Shown here: one piece after another, positions 1 to 4,597 of the stretch
Numbering within the stretch: position 1 is the first letter of the stretch
How the letters are laid out: every line of letters starts with the position of its first letter
NCBI GenBank assembly: GCA_023247875.1
Contig: JAHFFQ010000046.1
Coordinates: 1 to 9,191, forward strand
DNA from: Candidatus Omnitrophota bacterium
GTDB taxonomy: Bacteria > Omnitrophota > Gorgyraeia > Gygaellales > Profunditerraquicolaceae
DNA: 9,191 nt
Direction of reading: 5' to 3'
Program-made: the position numbers and the translations under genes
Notes under the pieces: generated by a model
Told to the model about the DNA's origin: nothing
What the model saw: only the letters and a program-made list of their open reading frames with translations
Database searches by the model: none

Positions 1-352
1 CTAAATTAAGCGCTTTTTTAAGCAAGGTACCGAATTTGATAAACTGGTTGCATCTTACGCAGGGATTTGGGGTCCTTCCTGCCTGATACTCCCGCAGGAA
101 ATCCTGAATTACCTCCCGGGAGAAATCCTTACCCAGGTTCATGACATAATGCCTGATCCCCAATTTATGGCAAACCCTGCGGGCATCTTCAATCCCCTCT
201 AAACCGCAACAGCTAGGCTTTTTCCCTTTGCTTTCGGCCAGGTTAAAACACATGGTTATACCGGTCACCTCATAACCCTGCTCTTTTAATAAGGCAGCGG
301 CTATCGAAGAATCCACTCCGCCGCTCATAGCTGCCACAACGCGCTTTTTCAT
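1..352 (-). CDS. mnmA: tRNA-specific 2-thiouridylase MnmA, N-terminal part (cut by window edge)
   Basis: MnmA activates the C2 oxygen of uridine 34 in Lys, Glu and Gln tRNAs with ATP and replaces it with sulfur passed on from a cysteine desulfurase. I translated 117 residues from the ATG at 352. The protein opens with MKKRVVAAMSGGVDSS, the PP-loop ATP-pyrophosphatase motif (SGGVDSS at residues 10-16) at the position usual for MnmA. NPCVRCN (96-102) carries the cysteine that corresponds to the family's first catalytic cysteine (Cys101 here). Family members are about 350-370 residues, so roughly two thirds of the gene lies beyond the left edge. No Shine-Dalgarno precedes the start; an extended -10 box ends six bases before the ATG, suggesting a leaderless mRNA. 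Its sulfur donor could be the cysteine desulfurase at 6271-7434. Family assignment is confident. Confidence 0.93.
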   Translation of the reverse strand, partial: MKKRVVAAMSGGVDSSIAAALLKEQGYEVTGITMCFNLAESKGKKPSCCGLEGIEDARRVCHKLGIRHYVMNLGKDFSREVIQDFLREYQAGRTPNPCVRCNQFIKFGTLLKKALNL

Positions 353-358
353 GTTTTT

Positions 359-367
359 ATTATAGCA
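359..367 (-). promoter_or_regulatory. extended -10 promoter of mnmA
   Basis: On the minus strand the bases read TGCTATAAT, a perfect extended -10 (TGnTATAAT). No good -35 is visible 16-18 bases upstream (TTTATT at best), which is common for extended -10 promoters. Six bases separate the -10 box from the mnmA ATG, so transcription should start at or next to the A of the ATG and leave no room for a ribosome binding site. Confidence 0.65.
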
Positions 368-412
368 CATTCTATCCTGCTAATAAAATAATCAGAAATT
401 ACCATAAAACAA

Positions 413-448
413 GAAAATCGCCTTCGGCGGTAACCATAGGCGATTTTC
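413..448. repeat. inverted repeat (hairpin) upstream of mnmA
   Basis: GAAAATCGCC at 413-422 pairs perfectly with GGCGATTTTC at 439-448, a 10-bp stem with a 16-base loop. Inside it, CGCC-TTC-GGCG (419-429) can form a smaller competing hairpin using part of the left arm. Read on the minus strand, the long stem is followed by TTGTTTT, so it could be a weak terminator for transcripts heading into mnmA. It lies upstream of the mnmA -10 box. Function unknown. Confidence 0.6.
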
Positions 449-452
449 GCAG

Positions 453-486
453 TGGTCCGGGAGGCATTTTATGCTTCCCCGGACCA
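453..486. repeat. long near-perfect inverted repeat between csp and mnmA
   Basis: The arms at 453-467 and 471-486 pair over 15 bp around a 3-base loop, with one bulged C (477). One position (463 with 475) is G-U in plus-strand RNA but A-C in minus-strand RNA, so the plus-strand transcript folds slightly better. The right arm ends at the first base of the adjoining csp terminator stem. No T-tract follows on either strand, so it is not by itself a terminator. Confidence 0.65.
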
Positions 487-521
487 TAAAAAGCCCGACA
501 TTGGAATGCCGGGCTTTTTAT
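486..521 (-). terminator. intrinsic terminator of csp
   Basis: A long stem (486-502 with 505-521, effective loop TGGA) has a GC-rich core, GCCCG with CGGGC, flanked by five A on one side and five T on the other. It starts 15 bases after the csp stop codon. One stem pair (498 with 509) is a G-U wobble in minus-strand RNA but an A-C mismatch in plus-strand RNA, which supports use by the minus-strand csp transcript. The A and T flanks would allow some bidirectional activity. Confidence 0.85.
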
Positions 522-535
522 TCGTTCCTGTTAGG

Positions 536-736
536 TTATAACTTCACTACTTTAGTAGCTTGTTCACCTTTAGGACCCTTTTCGATCTCAAACTCAACTT
601 CCTGGCCCTCCTCTAAAGTCTTATAGCCATCACCCTGGATCGCGGTGTGATGCACGAATACATCAGCGCCGTTCTCAGGAGTAATAAACCCATAACCCTT
701 TTGATTGGAAAACCACTTTACTTTACCTTTTGCCAT
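536..736 (-). CDS. csp: cold-shock domain protein (CspA family)
   Basis: A 66-residue single cold-shock domain, the usual length for CspA-type RNA/DNA chaperones. These bind single-stranded nucleic acids, melt RNA secondary structure and help translation or antitermination in the cytoplasm. Both nucleic-acid-binding motifs are intact: RNP1 as KGYGFI (13-18) and RNP2 as VFVHHTAI (26-33), after the typical [10 protein letters not shown] start. The ATG at 736 follows a strong Shine-Dalgarno, AAAGGAGGAAG (755-745), eight bases away. A clear intrinsic terminator follows the stop, so the gene is probably transcribed alone. Upstream lie two possible promoters and a leader terminator, which suggests regulation at transcript elongation. 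Family is certain; whether it is cold-induced cannot be read from the sequence. Confidence 0.97.
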   Translation of the reverse strand: MAKGKVKWFSNQKGYGFITPENGADVFVHHTAIQGDGYKTLEEGQEVEFEIEKGPKGEQATKVVKL

Positions 737-762
737 TTTCTCTGCTTCCTCCTTTCCATAAA

Positions 763-768
763 ATTATA
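763..768 (-). promoter_or_regulatory. possible proximal csp promoter (-10 box TATAAT)
   Basis: A perfect TATAAT on the minus strand lies downstream of the leader terminator. The start point would fall near 756, right at the Shine-Dalgarno of csp. The -35 region at a 17-base spacing (TTAATC) is poor, so activity is uncertain. If real, this promoter would bypass the leader terminator. Confidence 0.4.
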
Positions 769-790
769 GCTAGCTGAAAAGAGCAGATTA

Positions 791-832
791 ACAAAAAAAC
801 CGTAAGGTGTGTTATTCTCTCTCCTTACGGTT
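791..832 (-). terminator. intrinsic terminator inside the csp leader
   Basis: AACCGTAAGG (798-807) and CCTTACGGTT (823-832) form a perfect 10-bp stem with a 15-base loop. On the minus strand the stem runs into a seven-T tract, TTTTTTTG, the pattern of a Rho-independent terminator; the plus strand has no such tract. It lies about 30 bases downstream of the predicted start of the promoter at 867-894 and about 60 bases before the csp ATG. It could be an attenuator, the end of a small RNA of about 70 nt, or the terminator of the upstream pilin transcript. Confidence 0.8.
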
Positions 833-866
833 AAAGACCTCTACTCCCTTGCTGACTACAGAAATA

Positions 867-894
867 AATATACACTATTTTCCCCGTTTGTCAA
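867..894 (-). promoter_or_regulatory. sigma-70-type promoter upstream of csp
   Basis: On the minus strand TTGACA (894-889) is followed after 16 bases by TATATT (872-867); an 18-base spacing to TATTTA (870-865) is an alternative. The -35 is a perfect consensus match. Transcription should start near 860, giving a leader of about 124 bases for csp that contains the terminator hairpin at 798-832. Confidence 0.7.
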
Positions 895-948
895 CTAAAA
901 TTTAAAGGTCCAATGGGTTTTTAGTAATTAACTTCCAAAGTTTCCATC

Positions 949-1401
949 TCAATAACTTGCAGGGCTTACCCACGTATAGCCGAAGCAAGGTGAAAAATCA
1001 TCCAAATAGCCACAATACCAAGTACTGCTTCCCGACTGGGGATAATACTGCATATAAAAAAGATATTCTCTCTTCGCATATGGAGCCTTTCCACAATAGA
1101 TAAATCTCTTTGCATTTAAAGTCGCATATGATGCAGTTAAACCTCCAATTCTATAACGATAAAAATCTGTAGGATGACAAGAATTATCCACCCCTAAGTC
1201 AGCATCGGTCAAGCCCGTCAATGACCCATGCTCCAAATAATATTGATACACAAGCTGTCTCATGGTGCCTATACGTGCTTTAGCCTCTGCAAGACGAGAT
1301 TTCTCAACCGTGTCGGAATACTGGCTGATTCCCACTGCCGCAAGTATGCCTATGATGATGATAACAATAATTATTTCAATGAGAGTAAAACCTCGTTTCA
1401 T
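949..1401 (-). CDS. type IV pilin-like / type II secretion pseudopilin
   Basis: A 150-residue protein with a class III prepilin signal: MKRG before the cleavage point, then FTLIE, with the glutamate at mature position 5 (residue 9), followed by a very isoleucine-rich helix to about residue 24. Such proteins are cleaved and N-methylated by prepilin peptidase PilD and assemble into type IV pili or the type II secretion pseudopilus. The N-terminal half is GspG/PilA-like (residues to about 57). The C-terminal part is not one I recognise; it is rich in Tyr and has four cysteines (75, 103, 130, 139), an even number that could form two disulfides. No assembly genes are nearby. It starts nine bases after the ABM-like gene, and its Shine-Dalgarno (AAGG) overlaps that gene's stop codon, so the two are cotranscribed. 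Confident for the family, not for which filament it joins. Confidence 0.9.
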   Translation of the reverse strand: MKRGFTLIEIIIVIIIIGILAAVGISQYSDTVEKSRLAEAKARIGTMRQLVYQYYLEHGSLTGLTDADLGVDNSCHPTDFYRYRIGGLTASYATLNAKRFIYCGKAPYAKREYLFYMQYYPQSGSSTWYCGYLDDFSPCFGYTWVSPASY

Positions 1402-1410
1402 TTTTAGCCC

Positions 1411-1701
1411 TTACTTAAATTTATCTACCGCCTTAAGGTTATAGTAACCCAGGACCTTTACCTTTGCTTTGGATTTGGCCACCAACAGGTCATGATATTT
1501 ACGCATAAAACGGTCATGGCAGGATTTCTTAGCCCACTGATATACCGAAGCATACTGATTTTTGAAGCCGTAGCGGCTCATGGTGTGATACCCTGCAAAG
1601 CCTCCTGCCTTCTTGGTGTGGCGGGCCCACATCAAGCTGTCTTTGCGGTATTTGGCAACTTCTTTGGGCTTAACCTCAAATAAAACTACATGTATGAACA
1701 T
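1411..1701 (-). CDS. small ABM-like (dimeric alpha-beta barrel) protein
   Basis: A 96-residue cytoplasmic protein starting MFIHVVLFEVKP, with the look of an antibiotic-biosynthesis-monooxygenase (ABM) domain: an N-terminal strand, a middle with GFAGYHTMSRYG, then ASVYQW and a helix with HDRFMRKYHD. ABM domains usually form ferredoxin-like dimers; some oxidise aromatic compounds or degrade heme, while many have no known activity. I cannot assign a substrate. An upstream in-frame ATG at 1725 would add eight residues, but it overlaps the -10 box of the predicted promoter and would lie before the transcript start. The ATG at 1701 instead has AGGAG (1711-1707) five bases upstream, so I chose it. 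The gene leads a two-gene unit with the pseudopilin. The domain call rests on pattern recognition of the sequence. Confidence 0.75.
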   Translation of the reverse strand: MFIHVVLFEVKPKEVAKYRKDSLMWARHTKKAGGFAGYHTMSRYGFKNQYASVYQWAKKSCHDRFMRKYHDLLVAKSKAKVKVLGYYNLKAVDKFK

Positions 1702-1723
1702 ATGGTCTCCTGGTATTTTGATC

Positions 1724-1751
1724 ATTATAACAAATATTTTTTACCATTCAA
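1724..1751 (-). promoter_or_regulatory. promoter of the ABM-like/pseudopilin unit
   Basis: On the minus strand TTGAAT (1751-1746) and TATAAT (1729-1724) are 16 bases apart. The -35 lies in the last codons of the receptor gene, and the -10 overlaps the ATG at 1725. The predicted start near 1717 leaves a short leader containing the Shine-Dalgarno of the 1701 start, which explains why the downstream ATG is the right one. Confidence 0.65.
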
Positions 1752-3537
1752 GCCTGAAACCCGCCTCAATATACCTGCCGGGTTGGGGTATGCCTGCGAT
1801 ATCCTGATACTCCACATTCAGGATGTTGGTTGAGTTCAGGAAAACCTTGGAGTTTTTGTTGAAATCATAGTTTATCCCCGCGTTCATCAAAAGCCACCCG
1901 CGCCTAGCCGGCCTTTGTTTATACTCAAACCCTATCTCCTGCCTGCCGAAAGGAAGATGGATATTAAAAATAGTGTTGACTAAATGCCGGGCATAATTCG
2001 GCCCGTATTTATATTGAAACCCCTGGCTATCTATGCTTTTATCCGTATAGGCATAGTTGGCATCCACGCTCAAGAAATTGTTAATTTTTCTGCTCAAGGA
2101 ATACTCAACCCCGAAGACATCATCGCGGGTAAAATTCCTTGCCTGCCATTTTTGGCTGGGGTCGGATCTTACCCAATCAATCATATTCCTCTCCCGGCGT
2201 AAAAAGAAAACCAGGCCCGAAGAAAAATCCTGCTCTTTGTATTCAAAACCCGCCTGATAGTTCCATGCCTTTTCAGCGGCTAAACCGGCATTTCCTGTTG
2301 TAGTGGGATCGCTGTAAAAAAGCTCGGTAAATGATGGTAGGCGCATGCTTCTTGAGATACCGAAATTGAGAGCCCACTTATCCGTGACCTTGAATTTAGC
2401 GCTGGCTGAACCGGTGTACACCTTATTAAAATCCGAAAAGTCATCCCAACGGAAAGAAAAACCTAAATCCCACTTTTGGGCGATCCCCACGCTGTCATCC
2501 AGGAATATGCTATTGTGGTCGCGCGTATGCCTGCCTAAATTAGTTGATGTGATCCGTTCCTGCCCCCATTCCAGGCCCAATCCGACCTTGCCCAATAGGC
2601 CAGCCTCCTTCTGCAGATAAAGAGAAGGAGTAAACATATCCGTGCGGTGCTGATTAACCGAGGTTGAGCGCACCTGCGTTTTATCCAGAGCGAATTTGTC
2701 ATAATGCCTGCGCCAGAGAAAATTCGGCTTGATCAGCAGGCCATCGCCATTCAAGGTAAGCCCGCTATTAAGCAGTAAAGTCTTTGTCCATTCAAAGGAA
2801 GGAAAACCCAGGCCCGGGGTATAAAAATCATAGGCGCCGAAGGCTTTCTCCTGATAGCCCAAATTATTCTCCCATACTCCGTCAGGCAGCTGCCAATAGG
2901 CGCCCAGGGAAGTGGTGAATTTCTTGTAATCCGTATCAAAACGGAATCCTTTAGACTGCGCATCTTCGACTGAAAATCTAAGCCCCAGGTCTTTTAATTT
3001 GTCGTTGAAACTGAATAACCCGTAGCCGTTGCGGTTGTTGCCTGCGCCAAACTCCCAGCTTATTTTTCTATCTTCAGGTGCTCTTAATACGAAATCTATC
3101 GCGCCTCCGATGGCATCCGGGCCGTATAAAGAAGAGCCGGCCCCTGGAATAACCTCTATTTTCTTGATATCCTCCTTGGTAAACGGAATGTCGGAATTGT
3201 GGTGGCCGGTCTGCGGGTCATTTATCCTTTGGCCGTTAAGCAAGAGCAGGACCTGCTGGAAAGAGGATCCCCGCAGGGAAAAATCCGTCTGGATGCCGCT
3301 TTGCAATGAGCGGCTTTGAAGATCCACCGGCAGGCCGCTAAGTTCCTCTACGCCGGACTGGTAATCAAGCCCCTTACTCTGCCCGGCGTCGGTGGAATAA
3401 GCATTTAAAAGGAACTGTTTTTGCTTGGTGATAACCACGGTCTCTAAATTACGGCCGGTTTCTTCGGAAGAAAGGCATAACCGCGGGAATACGAGGAGAG
3501 CGGCAATAAGAAAACCGCCTGGCTTTATATTGAACAT
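1741..3537 (-). CDS. TonB-dependent outer-membrane receptor (BtuB-like)
   Basis: A 598-residue outer-membrane active transporter that takes up a scarce nutrient using energy from TonB-ExbB-ExbD. A signal peptide with a hydrophobic core (FLIAALLVF, residues 9-17) ends near 22-24. A TonB-box-like stretch ETVVIT (32-37) follows, then a plug domain (about 40-155) with LRGSSFQQVLLLLNGQRIND (88-107), IEVIPGAGSSLYGPDAIGG (127-145) and related signatures. The rest is a beta-barrel ending in an aromatic residue (FRLEW). Size and plug resemble BtuB, but no cobalamin riboswitch fits before it: the promoter -10 is six bases from the ATG. The start lacks a Shine-Dalgarno and no other in-frame start retains the signal peptide. 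A BirA-like operator overlaps the promoter, so biotin or a biotin precursor is a candidate substrate (inference). The receptor family is certain; the substrate is unproven. Confidence 0.95.
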   Translation of the reverse strand: MFNIKPGGFLIAALLVFPRLCLSSEETGRNLETVVITKQKQFLLNAYSTDAGQSKGLDYQSGVEELSGLPVDLQSRSLQSGIQTDFSLRGSSFQQVLLLLNGQRINDPQTGHHNSDIPFTKEDIKKIEVIPGAGSSLYGPDAIGGAIDFVLRAPEDRKISWEFGAGNNRNGYGLFSFNDKLKDLGLRFSVEDAQSKGFRFDTDYKKFTTSLGAYWQLPDGVWENNLGYQEKAFGAYDFYTPGLGFPSFEWTKTLLLNSGLTLNGDGLLIKPNFLWRRHYDKFALDKTQVRSTSVNQHRTDMFTPSLYLQKEAGLLGKVGLGLEWGQERITSTNLGRHTRDHNSIFLDDSVGIAQKWDLGFSFRWDDFSDFNKVYTGSASAKFKVTDKWALNFGISRSMRLPSFTELFYSDPTTTGNAGLAAEKAWNYQAGFEYKEQDFSSGLVFFLRRERNMIDWVRSDPSQKWQARNFTRDDVFGVEYSLSRKINNFLSVDANYAYTDKSIDSQGFQYKYGPNYARHLVNTIFNIHLPFGRQEIGFEYKQRPARRGWLLMNAGINYDFNKNSKVFLNSTNILNVEYQDIAGIPQPGRYIEAGFRLEW

Positions 3538-3543
3538 GGGATA

Positions 3544-3571
3544 ATTATAAAGCCGGCGGTCTAATTGTCAA
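3544..3571 (-). promoter_or_regulatory. near-consensus promoter of the TonB-dependent receptor, leaderless geometry
   Basis: TTGACA (3571-3566) and TATAAT (3549-3544), both perfect, are 16 bases apart on the minus strand. Only six bases (3538-3543) separate the -10 from the ATG, so the start point should be the A of the ATG at 3537. A promoter this strong is expected to need a repressor; the candidate operator at 3565-3596 covers its -35 box. Confidence 0.85.
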
Positions 3572-3596
3572 CTAGTAATTTATATGTGGTTTACTA
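3565..3596. promoter_or_regulatory. candidate BirA operator (biotin-responsive)
   Basis: On the plus strand TTGTCAACT (3565-3573), a 14-base spacer and GGTTTACTA (3588-3596) match the known BirA operator pattern TTGTAAACC-N14-16-GGTTTACAA at 7 of 9 and 8 of 9 positions. The left half contains the complement of the receptor's -35 box, and the right half runs into the birA stop codon. The adjacent birA encodes a ligase with a DNA-binding domain. The consensus is from memory of the E. coli-type signal; binding is inferred. Confidence 0.6.
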
Positions 3597-4553
3597 TTGG
3601 CGGCAGTGCACTACATCTCCGCTTGAAACTTTTTGGATGATCCCGGAGTCCTTGCGGATAAGCAGGGTGCCGTCTCCATCGATATCCACGGCAGAACCTT
3701 CAATATACTTGTGCTGACAATAGACCTTGACATGCCTGCCCAGGGTAAGCGAAAGGGAGCGCCATTTGTCTATTATAAACCGGGCTCCTTTATCCTCCAG
3801 GAGAAAGTAATTATTTTCAATCCTGCGCAAAAGCTCCTGCAGCAGGATGAGCCGGTCAAGCGCAGCACCCGCCTGCTCTTTTAAGGATGTGGCTTGGGCA
3901 ACTAAGGATTTCTTGTCATTATTAACATTCAGGCCGATGCCGATAACCACGAAATTCACCTTATCCGCCTCCGCGTTCATCTCGGTCAGGATACCGGCAA
4001 CTTTTTTATTATGGATAAGCACGTCATTGGGCCATTTGATCTGCGGCTCTAAGGCAGTAACCTTCTTTATTGCCTCACAGATACTCACCGCGCTTAAAAG
4101 GGTCAATATCGGGGAAGCTGCCGGCAAGATCCCTGGCCTTAAAAGCAGGGAGAGGTAAAGACCTTTGTATTTCGGGGATGACCAGCTTCTGCCTAATCTA
4201 CCGCGGCCTTTAGTCTGCGACTCAGCCAGGACAAGGGTCCCGGCGGCTGAGCCCCGCATACCCAGCTGCATAGCCAGGTCCATAGTCGAGGCTAAATAAT
4301 CAAAATAATGTATTTTTTTGCCGATAAATTTCGTATTGAGGCCGCGGGTAACTTCAAATGCAAAGAGCCTGTCCGGCCTTGACTCCAGGCGATAACCTAA
4401 ATGCGGTACTGCCACGATATCATAGCCCGAATCCTTTAGATCCTGAATATGCTTCCAGAGGGCCTGGCGGCTGATCCCCAAATGTGAGCTGATCTGGTCG
4501 CCGGAGAGATAATCGTGCTCCTTATTCAGGTACTCCAGTATTTTTTCCTTCAT
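3594..4553 (-). CDS. birA: bifunctional biotin-[acetyl-CoA-carboxylase] ligase / biotin operon repressor BirA
   Basis: A 319-residue protein, the length of group II BirA. It makes biotinyl-5'-AMP and transfers biotin to a lysine of carboxylase carrier proteins; when acceptors are full, the adenylate-bound dimer represses biotin genes. An N-terminal winged helix-turn-helix (about 1-60, with LGISRQALWKHIQDL at 25-39) marks the regulatory class. The catalytic core shows GRGRLGRSW (116-124, adenylate-binding loop), KWPND (173-177), KKVAGIL (183-189) and GIGLNVN (205-211); an SH3-like C-terminal domain follows from about residue 270. A modest Shine-Dalgarno (GAAGG) precedes the ATG. It lies 44 bases after the TMTC-like gene and 56 before the TonB-dependent receptor gene, whose promoter carries a BirA-like operator. 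Assignment is confident. Confidence 0.96.
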   Translation of the reverse strand: MKEKILEYLNKEHDYLSGDQISSHLGISRQALWKHIQDLKDSGYDIVAVPHLGYRLESRPDRLFAFEVTRGLNTKFIGKKIHYFDYLASTMDLAMQLGMRGSAAGTLVLAESQTKGRGRLGRSWSSPKYKGLYLSLLLRPGILPAASPILTLLSAVSICEAIKKVTALEPQIKWPNDVLIHNKKVAGILTEMNAEADKVNFVVIGIGLNVNNDKKSLVAQATSLKEQAGAALDRLILLQELLRRIENNYFLLEDKGARFIIDKWRSLSLTLGRHVKVYCQHKYIEGSAVDIDGDGTLLIRKDSGIIQKVSSGDVVHCRQ

Positions 4554-4597
4554 TCCGCACCTTCTTTCTCATTTTAAATTCATTAAACCGCATGACC

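Noticed and set aside
413..521. tRNA or CRISPR-like repeats between csp and mnmA
   Set aside because: The hairpins differ from each other, there is no cloverleaf or T-loop sequence and no regular repeat-spacer pattern.
2345..3319. Open frames on the plus strand inside the receptor gene
   Set aside because: They are antisense shadows of a full-length, well-supported receptor gene; they have low-complexity composition and no recognisable domain or ribosome binding site.
3451..3537. Lipoprotein signal in the receptor (FPRLC)
   Set aside because: The residue before the cysteine is Leu rather than Gly, Ala or Ser, so it is not a lipobox; a normal signal peptide plus barrel explains the protein.
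3538..3593. Cobalamin riboswitch before the BtuB-like receptor
   Set aside because: Only 56 bases separate birA from the receptor and the promoter -10 is six bases from the ATG, so there is no transcribed leader to hold a riboswitch.
4554..4597. BirA autoregulatory operator upstream of birA (ATTAAACC on the plus strand)
   Set aside because: One half-site matches only about 6 of 9 positions and no partner half-site occurs at 14-16 bases spacing.
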